A DNA stretch of 64,000 bases, taken from Acidimicrobiales bacterium (GTDB lineage: Bacteria; Actinomycetota; Acidimicrobiia; Acidimicrobiales; Iamiaceae). The notes beneath the pieces were generated by a model. That model was given only the letters and a program-made list of their open reading frames with translations. It was not told where the DNA came from and ran no database searches. Below, one piece after another: positions 34,085 to 42,680 of this stretch. The stretch is taken from contig JAODBM010000128.1 in NCBI GenBank assembly GCA_025463985.1, positions 96,042-160,041 on the forward strand, in the 5' to 3' direction. The translations under genes and the position numbers were made by a program. How positions within the stretch are numbered: the stretch's first letter is position 1; every line of letters starts with the position of its first letter.

Positions 34085-35280
34085 TGTCGTCGCTGCACGC
34101 GCTCTGGCATGCGTTGTCGATCGCAGGCTCGATGGGATGGGAGATCCTATGGGCTTTGATCCTGGGCTTCCTGCTGTCGGCCATCGTCGAGGCCGTCGTC
34201 CCCAAGTCGACGATCGTTCGGCTCATGGGCGACGACAGCCCGAAGAGCCTGGCGATCGCCACGGGCCTCGGCGCCGCCAGCTCGTCGTGCTCCTACGCGG
34301 CAGTTGCGCTGGCCCGGTCGCTGTTCCGCAAGGGCGCCAACTTCACCGCGGCCATGGCGTTCGAGATCGCCAGCACGAACCTGGTCATCGAGCTCGGCAT
34401 CATCTTGGCCCTGCTCATGGGCTGGCAGTTCACGCTCGCCGAGTTCATCGGCGGCCCGCTGATGATCATCGTCCTGGCGATCCTGTTCCGGCTGTTCCTC
34501 AGGCAGCGCATCCTGGAGGCCGCACGCGAACAGGCCGACAAGGCGCTGCCGGGACGCATGGAGGGCCACGCCACGATGGACATGAGCATCCGCGAAAGGG
34601 GCCCGTTCCTGCGCCAGATCACCAGCCCGGCCGGCCGAACCGCGATCTCCGAATACTTCGTCATGAACTGGGCCAGCGTGTGGACCGACATCGTGATCGG
34701 CCTCGGCATCGCCGGCGCGTTCGCCGCCTGGGTCCCCAACACGTTCTGGCGCGACTTCTTCCTCGTCCAGCACCCCGTGCTGGCCAAGGTCTGGGGCCCG
34801 CTGATCGGGCCGCTCGTCGCCGTGATCAGCTTCGTCTGCTCGATCGGCAACGTGCCGCTCGCCGCCGTGCTGTGGAACGGCGGCATCAGCTTCGGCGGCG
34901 TCGTCAGCTTCGTCTTCGCCGACCTGATCGTCATCCCCGTGCTGCTCATCTATCGCAAGTACTACGGCACCAAGATGGCCCTCTTCCTCTTCGCCACCTT
35001 CTACGTCTCCATGGTGCTGGCCGGCTACGCGATCGAGCTCTTGTTCGGAGCCACCGGGCTCATCCCGACCCACCGCAATGCCAAGGTGCTCGAGGCCAGC
35101 ATCACCTGGAACTACACCACCTACCTCAACCTCGGCTTCCTCGTCATCGCCGCCGCACTCGTGCTCAAGTTCATCCGCGACGGCGGCGTCGCCATGCTGA
35201 AGATCATGAGCCGTCCAACAGAGGAGATGGACCACGGCACCCCAACGGGCGGGACCGGCCATGGGCACCCCGCGCACTGA
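34084..35280 (+). CDS. Permease of the ArsP/DUF318 (UPF0718) family
   Basis: A 399-residue polytopic membrane protein with about eight to ten helices in two repeats. It has the family's cysteine-serine motif in GAASSSCSYAAVALARSLFRKGA and its counterpart SFVCSIGNVPLAAVLWNGG, and ends in a His-rich tail (EMDHGTPTGGTGHGHPAH). The family exports organoarsenicals or acts on other metal or organic ions; the His tail points to metal contact. Coupled to the truncated ArsR-like ORF, which supports a metal or metalloid role (inference). Confidence 0.82.
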   Translation: MSSLHALWHALSIAGSMGWEILWALILGFLLSAIVEAVVPKSTIVRLMGDDSPKSLAIATGLGAASSSCSYAAVALARSLFRKGANFTAAMAFEIASTNLVIELGIILALLMGWQFTLAEFIGGPLMIIVLAILFRLFLRQRILEAAREQADKALPGRMEGHATMDMSIRERGPFLRQITSPAGRTAISEYFVMNWASVWTDIVIGLGIAGAFAAWVPNTFWRDFFLVQHPVLAKVWGPLIGPLVAVISFVCSIGNVPLAAVLWNGGISFGGVVSFVFADLIVIPVLLIYRKYYGTKMALFLFATFYVSMVLAGYAIELLFGATGLIPTHRNAKVLEASITWNYTTYLNLGFLVIAAALVLKFIRDGGVAMLKIMSRPTEEMDHGTPTGGTGHGHPAH

Positions 35281-35760
35281 GCGTGTGCGGCCCGAGCACC
35301 AACGCGCCGTCGGCGGTTCATCTCAGACCATGGCCCGCATGCCAACCGCTCGGCGGGCGACGTGCACGTACGATCGCGACGTGGCAGCCGGACCGAGGCG
35401 CTGGAAGCGGTGGAATCGTCTCGGGGGTAGCGCCCTGGAACGACTGGGCTCGCTCGTGGTGATCGCCTCTGTTCCTGCATTCAGCTATGCCCGGGGACAG
35501 ACCGTGACCAACCAGTCCGATCACGGCACCTTCGTCGTCGGGATGCTCTTGAAAGGCCGACGTAGGGGCATCGCGGGTCCTCGTCGGATCAGGCGCAAGA
35601 TGTGACTGCTGGCCCGGGCCCCGACCGCGGCCGATGCAGCGCCCCCGGTTCGAAAACCATGCGGGGCGGACACCGGAGTCCGACCGCGTGTGGTGTGCAA
35701 CTGGATGACGGAACAGCGCCTCCCGCATCATGCAATTCCGCCCGGTCCCCGCTTCAGCGC
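35281..35760. other. 480-bp gap without a recognised gene
   Basis: Several overlapping frames are open, the longest on the plus strand ending at 35605 with a hydrophobic stretch LGSLVVIASVPAFSYA, but none has a convincing ribosome site or recognisable domain. No palindrome or tRNA seen. Confidence 0.4.
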
Positions 35761-37224
35761 CTACGAGCTGGTGGTCGGGTTGGTGACTAGGCCGAGGAAG
35801 AGGATGGCGCCGGTGGCGTCGTCGCGGATGGCAAAGAGGAACGGGTGATCGACGATGAGCTCGCCCGGCTTGGAAGAGAACTTCGCGATCACAGCGGTGG
35901 CGGCGGCGGCGCTGGTGCCTTTCTCGTCGACGGTGATGGTCGCTTGGTGGACGACGGCGGACACGTACAGGTTGCGGGTTCCGTCCATGCGGGAGAGGTC
36001 GGCGCGGTGCGGGTCGAAGGCATCAGAGACGCCGAGGGCTTCGAGGGTCGGCTTCAGTTGGATCCGTGAGGTGATGGAGAACTTGGGCATCGTCACGTCG
36101 AGCTCTTCGTGGGCGGTGCCGGCGGCCTGGAGCACTTGGGGGGTGAGCTCGAATCGGGTGATGTCGGTCGGCATGATGACCACGAGGTGGGCACCGCCGT
36201 CATAGGGGATGGCGACCGAGCGCCACCCGGCGCCGACGGCCCCGGCCCCGCTGCCGCCGCTCATCATCTGGGCGGTCGCGATCGTGCCGTCGCTGGTCGT
36301 GAACGGACCGGGCGTTGCGGTGCGGAACCGCTCGATCCAGCTGGCTTTGAAGGTGATGGTGTTGACGAGCACGAGCCGGGTGAGCTCGTCGATGAGGTCT
36401 CGGGGGATCAGCTCGATGATCTGGCCGTGCGTCTGTCGTGCGACCCATGAGTTGATGCGCTGGCGGCTGGCTTCGGCCGAGTGGATGAAATCCACCGTGT
36501 TCATTCCGGCGTCGTAGGACTGCGCGAGGCGGTCGAGGAACTGGCGGCGGAACGGGTACCCGGCCTGCCCCCACAACGAGCTCGCCACTGCAAGCTGGAG
36601 GGGGTCCGATCTGTTCGCAACGCCGGGCGACTGTGTGGTGGGTGACTGCTTTCGTGGAGCGCTGAGGGCGAGGTCGAGCGCGTTCATGGCGTCATGGAAC
36701 GTGGGCTCAGGGATCGTGAGGTGCAATGCCCGCTCGAGCTGGGACTTGGTCGCGCCGCTGGTGCCGGCCAAGGTCATCGAGAGCGCCACGGCAATGCTGT
36801 GCGGCGACACGAAGAAGTTGCCCGGTTCGGCCTTGGCCAGCTGGCGGACGAGGTCAGCAGAAAATGCGGTCTCAGCCTCGACCGCCGCAGGGATGCTCTT
36901 GGCGTCGCCGGCCGACCGTGGCTCGCTCGACCGCACGAGATGGAACGGCAATGCGGTGGTCGGGCGCTGTGCGGCCGGTCTGCTGCTGTCTCGGGTCGTA
37001 TGGCGCGTCGCCAGCACGGCTGCGAGCAATGCGATCACGATCACGACGCCGGTCGCGGCGCCGGCGACGCGGCGCTGCCGGCTCCGGGCTCGGGCCCGGA
37101 CTTGGGCGATTGGCGGAGGAGTGGGGTCGACGTGCTGCTCGACGTCGACGCGGGCCTGCTGCACGCGGTGGTTGAGGCCAGCGCTCGCGTCGGGCCCGGG
37201 CGACGGATCGTGGTGCGACGGCAT
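35761..37224 (-). CDS. Membrane-anchored serpin (serine protease inhibitor)
   Basis: A 487-residue protein with a 53-residue N-terminal cytoplasmic part, one transmembrane helix at about 54-72 (AGAATGVVIVIALLAAVLA) and an extracellular serpin domain from about 115 to the end. The serpin core is clear (NFFVSPHSIAVALSMTLAG, LVLVNTITFKASW), as is the reactive-loop hinge VDEKGTSAAAATAV at about 432-445, whose small residues are the mark of inhibitory serpins; the end DHPFLFAIRD-GAILFLGLV is also typical. Its ATG lies 1 nt after the stop of the ECF sigma gene, so they are translationally coupled. Topology copies that of anti-sigma factors (short inside part, helix, sensor outside), hence a possible protease-sensing role. 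Confidence 0.9.
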   Translation of the reverse strand: MPSHHDPSPGPDASAGLNHRVQQARVDVEQHVDPTPPPIAQVRARARSRQRRVAGAATGVVIVIALLAAVLATRHTTRDSSRPAAQRPTTALPFHLVRSSEPRSAGDAKSIPAAVEAETAFSADLVRQLAKAEPGNFFVSPHSIAVALSMTLAGTSGATKSQLERALHLTIPEPTFHDAMNALDLALSAPRKQSPTTQSPGVANRSDPLQLAVASSLWGQAGYPFRRQFLDRLAQSYDAGMNTVDFIHSAEASRQRINSWVARQTHGQIIELIPRDLIDELTRLVLVNTITFKASWIERFRTATPGPFTTSDGTIATAQMMSGGSGAGAVGAGWRSVAIPYDGGAHLVVIMPTDITRFELTPQVLQAAGTAHEELDVTMPKFSITSRIQLKPTLEALGVSDAFDPHRADLSRMDGTRNLYVSAVVHQATITVDEKGTSAAAATAVIAKFSSKPGELIVDHPFLFAIRDDATGAILFLGLVTNPTTSS

Positions 37225-37225
37225 C

Positions 37226-37756
37226 TCAGCCGGTCCTCTCGTTGGTCGATGCTTCGGTGGTCAACCGCTCGGCCAGCGTGCGGCGGCCGCGACGGAGATG
37301 GGTTCGCACGGTCTCCTCACCACAGCCGAGGATCTTCGCGATCTCGCTCGGCGACCGGTCCTCCAGAAACGCCAATGCCACCACCTGGGCTTGACGCTTC
37401 GGCAGCGCCCGAACCTGCGCCCACAGCTCCTCGGCCGGCTCCGAGAGCATCGGCTCCTCCGGTCGTTGCCGCGCCAGACGCGCCGCCAACCGCAAGCTGG
37501 TCACGTGGCGGCGGCCCGACGACACGCATCGGTTCGTCACCACCCGACGCACCCACCCCGACGGGTCCTCGTACGCGCCGACCGACTCCCAATGTCGATG
37601 AGCGGCGAGGAACCCCTCCTGCGCCAACTCCTCCGCGACGTCACGGCGACCCGTGAGCGTGAAAGCCAGACGAACCACTGCCGCATAGTCGGCGCGGTAG
37701 AGGTCCTCGAACGACGCTCGATCCTCTTCACCCGACAACCGCGGCTCCCCACCCAT
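37226..37756 (-). CDS. ECF-type RNA polymerase sigma factor (SigE/SigM class)
   Basis: A 176-residue sigma factor. Region 2 is at about 14-80 (FEDLYRADYAAVVRLAFTLTG, AEELAQEGFLAAHRHW, WVRRVVTNRCVS) and region 4 at about 108-165 (LPKRQAQVVALAFLEDRSPS, IAKILGCGEETVRTHLRRGR). It directs polymerase to a small stress or envelope regulon. The start at ATG 37756 is preferred over an upstream in-frame codon; GAGGG lies upstream. Its downstream coupled partner is a membrane serpin where an anti-sigma gene is normally found. Confidence 0.9.
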   Translation of the reverse strand: MGGEPRLSGEEDRASFEDLYRADYAAVVRLAFTLTGRRDVAEELAQEGFLAAHRHWESVGAYEDPSGWVRRVVTNRCVSSGRRHVTSLRLAARLARQRPEEPMLSEPAEELWAQVRALPKRQAQVVALAFLEDRSPSEIAKILGCGEETVRTHLRRGRRTLAERLTTEASTNERTG

Positions 37757-37931
37757 CACCGACACACCCTCTAACACGCACCAGCCGCCCGCATCGGGTA
37801 CACGACACGCCACCGAACGATCTTTCGAGCGACGGGTGAACTACTGGCCGCGACAACCTCGCCGGAACCCGTCACGTCGAGCCGTGATCGTCCGATGGGA
37901 CCCGATCGTGCAATGGACGTGTGGAGGGACG

Positions 37932-38471
37932 ATGGCTGACGAGGCGAGTGCTTCCTGGGTCCGCTGCTCTCTCGACGATGCGCGGCGCGGCAAGCTCCCA
38001 GCGGTCTCGGTGGCCAGCGGTGAGCTGGCCACGACCACGCAGGAGGCGTGGGTGAAGATCGCGGTCGGCCCGAGCCTCAGGGCAGCGGCTGCCGGACTGA
38101 TCGGTGTCAGCACCACCTACGCCAAGGTGAACATTCCGATGACCGAGGCGGAGTCTTGTCGAGTGCCGAAGCCCCGGGGGATGATCCTGACGGCGGGCAT
38201 CGTGGTCGTGGGTGTGCTCATCTGCTTCGGCGCCATGATGTTCGGCGGCGGACTGCTCGGCAGCAACCCGGACGACCACGGTGCCGTGCTGCCCGGCGCT
38301 GCCCTGTTCTTCGGTGGCGTCGGGCTCATCACGGCCTGCGGCCGCTGGCGGTACAACCGCAACAAGTGGACCCGGACCCGCCTCGACTTCAAGACCGGCG
38401 ACCTCCTCCTTTACGCCCACCCCGCCTTCGCCGCTGCCGTGGCCGCCCCAGCCGCGCCGGCCCATCACTGA
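37932..38471 (+). CDS. Hypothetical membrane protein with two helices
   Basis: A 179-residue protein not recognised by family. The first 95 residues are soluble (MADEASASWVRCSLDDARRG), then two transmembrane helices at about 96-118 (LTAGIVVVGVLICFGAMMF) and 128-145 (GAALFFGGVGLITACG), then a basic segment and an Ala/Pro-rich tail. GGAGGG precedes the ATG at 37932. It is divergent from the ECF-serpin operon and may belong to its regulon (position only). Confidence 0.65.
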   Translation: MADEASASWVRCSLDDARRGKLPAVSVASGELATTTQEAWVKIAVGPSLRAAAAGLIGVSTTYAKVNIPMTEAESCRVPKPRGMILTAGIVVVGVLICFGAMMFGGGLLGSNPDDHGAVLPGAALFFGGVGLITACGRWRYNRNKWTRTRLDFKTGDLLLYAHPAFAAAVAAPAAPAHH

Positions 38472-38989
38472 CAACCAACCGGCTCGGCTTGGCGATGGGC
38501 GTGACTCTCGCCACTCGCGTTTCGCCAATCTCCGCCTCTTCATGCTGTTCCCTGCCATGGGCTGAGGCCCATGACCGGCGGTCCGGGTGCTGCCGTCCTG
38601 GTGCCCGAGCATGGGCGCAAGATCATCGTGCAGAGGTACAACGGACGCTCAGCATTCTCTGACGCGCTCAAGAGATCCAGCCGCAGTTGGTCGTTCAGAC
38701 GAGCGATATGGCCCTGCGGTTCGAGTGTTCCAGAAGGAAGTCTGGATACACGAGGAAGTGATGATGCATCCTCTGGGCGGGCCCTGCGGGAACCGAGAGG
38801 GAAGGGTCGCTCGCATCGCACGAAACGCTTCATCGGCGACCAATCCCGCCGATGGGAGCCTGAGCACGGTCCGACTCACCTGCCGAATCCGGCCCGCTGC
38901 CCTCCGGTCGGGAGCCGCCGCCCGAACGGATCGATCCGGCGTTGGAAGCAGGTGGGAGGGCTCATGTGCATCGAGCGCTCCGGAACGGA
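38472..38989. other. 518-bp gap without a recognised gene
   Basis: Overlapping open frames on both strands give arginine- and serine-rich products of no known family. Nothing further seen. Confidence 0.4.
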
Positions 38990-39493
38990 ATGAATATGAG
39001 ACCACATCGCGCGGCATGGAAAGCGACCTCCGCCGCGATTGGATTGACCCTCGTCGGCTGGTGCTCCGCCTGCAGCGTCCACTTCGGTTACAACAGCTCT
39101 GATCAGCGAGTCGAGGTCGCGTACCGGAAGGCTTGGCTCCGTGACGTCTCGGCCATCAACCGCGCCTCGCCGGCTATGGCCGCGTGCCAAATGGATACAG
39201 GCACGCCAGCGGCCTGTGTAAAGGCGGACGACGCGATGTCATCCGCCCTCCAGGCGATGGCAGCAGATCTCGCGCGGTCGTCGCCGCCAAAGCGGTATCT
39301 GGCGGGACACAACGCGATGCACCAGGTATTGCTTGAGCTGATTGATGTGCTGCACCTTCGCGATCGGAGCCTGCAAGCCCGTGACGCCGCCGGCCTGCGG
39401 CTCAGCGTCAACAGACTGAGCCAAATTGACTTCGTTAAAGCCGTGTCTGCCTACCCGCCCGATGCCGGATTTTCGGTCGATATGAGCAAGTGA
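38990..39493 (+). CDS. Putative small lipoprotein
   Basis: A 167-residue protein with a signal sequence and lipobox (LTLVGWCSAC, Cys at about 28). The mature part is helical (VAYRKAWLRDVSAINRASPA, DDAMSSALQAMAADLARSS, YLAGHNAMHQVLLELIDVLH). No family recognised; the shape is that of small actinobacterial surface lipoproteins. ATG 38990 and ATG 38996 are both possible, with GGAACGGAA close before. GC content appears lower than in the island, perhaps of separate origin. Confidence 0.6.
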   Translation: MNMRPHRAAWKATSAAIGLTLVGWCSACSVHFGYNSSDQRVEVAYRKAWLRDVSAINRASPAMAACQMDTGTPAACVKADDAMSSALQAMAADLARSSPPKRYLAGHNAMHQVLLELIDVLHLRDRSLQARDAAGLRLSVNRLSQIDFVKAVSAYPPDAGFSVDMSK

Positions 39494-39754
39494 GGGGCGC
39501 TCGGCGTCGAGACGTAAAGCGGTGGGCTTTGGTGATCAGGCTGTCGTCCAACGCGACCTGAAGCCGAGCGTGGCGTCGCGGCGAGCGAGGTACACCGCGA
39601 CGTTGCGCGCGCCGTGGCCCGACGATCGGGAGCACATCGCCGCGATTCAGGCGTGCGCTCGATGTGGTCCTCGCAGTCATGAGCAGCTGCGGCCTCGACG
39701 GCGATGACGCGGTGCATGCGAGTCGACTTGGCGACGGGGGAGACCGCAAGGCGG

Positions 39755-39931
39755 TCATCGATCGGGCACGCAACGATCTCTATGTCCCGGCGGATTGTGG
39801 AACCCGCGCACGCAATCGGCGATCACGGTCGGAGGATTGTGGCCGCTGTTGCAGGTCGTTGCTGTCAACGAGAACGAGATTGCTACCAAGCCCACGAACC
39901 AACGGTTCATCGCCCGATCGTACCTCGGCAT
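39755..39931 (-). CDS. Small putative secreted cysteine-containing protein
   Basis: A 58-residue ORF starting MPRYDRAMNRWFVGLVAISF, a hydrophobic signal ending TATTC, then CVRGFHNPPGHRDRCVPDR at the C-terminus with three cysteines in the mature part. GGGGAGA lies 4 nt before the ATG. The lipobox is not canonical (Thr at -1), so it may be secreted rather than lipidated. Between 39494 and 39754 no gene was recognised. Confidence 0.45.
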   Translation of the reverse strand: MPRYDRAMNRWFVGLVAISFSLTATTCNSGHNPPTVIADCVRGFHNPPGHRDRCVPDR

Positions 39932-40043
39932 CTGTCTCCCCTTCCGGGTCCAGGCGCCACCTCGACTGCGTCGCCAGAGCAGCAAGCAGCCTCCGCTCGG
40001 GTCCGGCGGCGTCGGTCCCGAGCCCGTCGGCAAGGATGCCAAT

Positions 40044-40863
40044 GTGGGCAGTCGTCCAGCGGTCAGGCTTGCGGTTCTTGTTGCGTTGACGGCTGGATGC
40101 GCGGCGGCCTCGCCCACCGCACGCGGACCCACGACCGCCCACGACGTCTTGTCCGTTCCGATTCGGCGAGCCGCCGCGATGGCAGCGGCTCCTCTTGGAA
40201 GTCTGCCGGGTTCGCCGTTCGGCGCCGACGATCTCGCCGTCTGGTACTCAGACTTCACCAGCCTTGCCCGGTTCGATACCGCCCGTGGCCGCTGGTCGAC
40301 ATCACGCTTCCCATTTCCTGCTGGCTCGGTCAACGGCCTCGCATTGCTGCCGACAGCGCAGGGAGAAGCCGCAGGTTTGGCGACCGTGTGCAACAGGACC
40401 TGCGGAGAGCAGCAGCCAACCGTCACTCTCCATGCCTGGCACGCCGATCTTGGAGGTCACGTCACAGAGATCTCACTCTCCGGTGACCGAGCGCTCGACT
40501 CTGACGCAGGACTGGCTCCCATATCGAGGACCGGGTCGACGGCCGTCTTCAAGGTGAGCACGGGTGTGGCCACGCTCATGGTGAACGTGAACGCCTCCGA
40601 CGCCGCGGTCTACCGCGTCAACCTCGCGCTGCCGCTCATATGCGGCACACCGCAAGGCTTCATAGCCGTGAGCGCCGACGCCTTGACGGGTGCGCACATC
40701 GCTCCTCGAACCGTCCTCACCGGCAGGTCCCCGAGGGACCTACGGCCCGGGCCGGTGGATCCGGCTGCGGCCAAACTCCTCGACGACCCCCGCCGCCACG
40801 GTTCTGTTCGGGACCCCTCTCAGCGGATCGGCGGATTCCGGTCCACCTGGAGGAGCAGCTTGA
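40044..40863 (+). CDS. Putative lipoprotein with beta-rich domain, probable frameshift near the 3' end
   Basis: GTG 40044 starts MGSRPAVRLAVLVALTAGC, a signal with lipobox LTAGC. The mature part has beta-propeller-like strands (DDLAVWYSDFTSLARFDTARG, VFKVSTGVATLMVNVN). The frame stays coherent to about 40,700. It then runs on, antisense to the next gene, to 41600, which is unlikely; the +1 frame gives a sensible end, GRWIRLRPNSSTTPAATVLF onwards, stopping at 40863 just before the convergent gene. A frameshift between about 40,690 and 40,780 is therefore suspected, either a real mutation or a sequence error. Confidence 0.5.
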
Positions 40864-40879
40864 AGGGGTCGAAGGGCAC

Positions 40880-42472
40880 TCACACCGCGGCGATGACATC
40901 GGAGCCCGGGAATCCGGGCCAGCCGAACCGGGTCGTCGCGAGGATCGTCTGGCCGTCGCGACGGGCCTGCTCGATGCCGGCTGGGCCCTGGGCGAATCCG
41001 ATCGTGAGGCTCATGCCGGCGCGGTTGGCGGCGTCCAGGTCGTCGGTCCAGGGCACCCCGGCGCGGTTGAGGGCGACGATGAGGCCCCAGGTCTCGTCAG
41101 CTGTGATCGCTCCCGGCCAAAGGAAGGCCCCGCCCGCGGCTTTGGCCGCGGCGACGACGGCCGGCGCCAACTGGGCGGCGACGCGGGCCCGGTCGTCGGC
41201 TTGGCGCTGGCCGAGGGAGCCCCGCCACGTCGTGTCGACGGCCAGCGCGGCGAGGGCGACCAACGCGATTCCGGCCAATGCTGGCGCTGCCCGGCGAAGC
41301 GCTGGCCGCTCGGCCAGGGCGGCGGCAACGCCGCGGCCGATGGCCCAAAGGCAGGCGATCCACACCCAGGCGGCGATCGGCCACACACCGCGCAACAGCC
41401 ATTGGTATGGCGTCCCTCGCAGCGATGCCATTGAACCCAGTGCACCGACCGCACCGGCGAAGGCGACGGCCAGGAGCGCTTGGGCCGATCGGTCGCGACG
41501 GCGGGTGGCGACGCCGACTGCAAGCGCAGCGATGCCCAGCAGGGGGAGGAGATCGGCCGGCCGTCCGGTGCCAGCGATCCTGTCGAGTCCGGGCGAGTAG
41601 CCGGCTTCGTGGGCACCCATCCACGGGGCCGGAACGCCCATCTCGCGGGCGAAGTGCTGGGCACCCCCGCCGAGCCCGAAGCTCGGATCACGGCGCGAGG
41701 GGTGCAGGGTCTGGCGTGCGATCAATGTGAGGTTTCCGGGATGTGCGGTGGCCTGGTCGATCACCACTGGCGTCCACGCCAAAGCCACCACGGCGATCGA
41801 GGCCAATGTCGCCGGCATCAGCCTGAAGCGATTGGTGGCCACGCGCAGCGTTGCTTTCCTCGTCGTGACGTGGCGGGAGATGACGGCTGCGGCCACGACG
41901 GCGGCGGCGAGGGGCAGCCATGTGACCTCGGACTGCACCACGAGTGAGGCCAGGCCGAAGAGGGCTGGGCCGCTCCAGCGGGCGCCGAGCGCGTGGCGGT
42001 GGGCGACGGCGACCAGCAGGGCGATCGACAGCACCGGCAGCGACGGGTTCCACGGGTCGTTCAGGAACCCTGCGCCCAGCGTGTGGACGAGCAGTGCGAG
42101 CATCGGCAGCGCCATAAGGGCGAGGCCCCTGTCCGTCGTCCACAGCAGGGCCGCCAGCGCGACGAGGGTGACCAGGTTCCAGAGCGCGGCGCCGACCAGC
42201 AGCCCGTGCGCGGCACCGACGAGTCGATAGGGCACGGAGAGCAGGTAGAACGGCCACGGGCCGGGATGGTGCCAGCCATACCGCGAGAACGCCCCGACGA
42301 GCGGCGTGTGCGAGGTGCCCACCTCGCGGACATGCAGCTCGATGCGGGCCCAGTCGCTCGCCGGCAGCCACGGCCGCCGCCCCGCTGAAATAAGGGCAGC
42401 GACGGCGGGCAGCGCAACCGCGCTCATGGCGAGGGCGCCGAGCGGTCCGATTCGGATCAGACGACGCCGCAT
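40880..42472 (-). CDS. Polytopic membrane protein, GT-C glycosyltransferase-like
   Basis: A 530-residue protein with about ten to twelve hydrophobic helices. The first outside loop reads SDWARIELHVREVGTSHTPL followed by GAFSRYGWHHPGPWPFYLL; an acidic D-x-x-x-I-E pair in the first loop and this H-P-G-P-W motif occur in actinobacterial PMT/ArnT-like (GT-C fold) proteins. The last 120 residues are a soluble domain outside the membrane. Likely transfers a sugar from a polyprenyl carrier in cell-envelope assembly; donor and acceptor unknown. Confidence 0.65.
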   Translation of the reverse strand: MRRRLIRIGPLGALAMSAVALPAVAALISAGRRPWLPASDWARIELHVREVGTSHTPLVGAFSRYGWHHPGPWPFYLLSVPYRLVGAAHGLLVGAALWNLVTLVALAALLWTTDRGLALMALPMLALLVHTLGAGFLNDPWNPSLPVLSIALLVAVAHRHALGARWSGPALFGLASLVVQSEVTWLPLAAAVVAAAVISRHVTTRKATLRVATNRFRLMPATLASIAVVALAWTPVVIDQATAHPGNLTLIARQTLHPSRRDPSFGLGGGAQHFAREMGVPAPWMGAHEAGYSPGLDRIAGTGRPADLLPLLGIAALAVGVATRRRDRSAQALLAVAFAGAVGALGSMASLRGTPYQWLLRGVWPIAAWVWIACLWAIGRGVAAALAERPALRRAAPALAGIALVALAALAVDTTWRGSLGQRQADDRARVAAQLAPAVVAAAKAAGGAFLWPGAITADETWGLIVALNRAGVPWTDDLDAANRAGMSLTIGFAQGPAGIEQARRDGQTILATTRFGWPGFPGSDVIAAV

Positions 42473-42680
42473 GCCGCCGAAACACTAGGTGAGACCCAGA
42501 AATCGAAGGCGTACAGGCGGGCCGAGGGGTGGTACTACCCCCGTCGCCGGGAGGGCTTCTCCCTTGCATGCGGCCGCTCACCGTCTTCTGATGTCCAGGT
42601 GATCGCGAGCCTCGCGACGGATCGACCTCGAGCCGACCGTGTCGTTGCGGTGCCGAGGGTCTGATGGCCGGGCGCAGGTC

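Noticed and set aside
37864..37892. ECF-type promoter GGAAC and CGTC before the membrane protein gene at 37932
   Set aside because: The spacer is 20 bp, longer than the usual 16-18, so it was not called.
39494..39754. Transposase-like stretch (NVAVYLARR on the minus strand)
   Set aside because: Too short and interrupted by a stop; similarity is not strong enough to name an element.
40864..41600. Extension of the lipoprotein frame to 601 codons
   Set aside because: It is antisense to a well-formed membrane protein gene and has no domain of its own.
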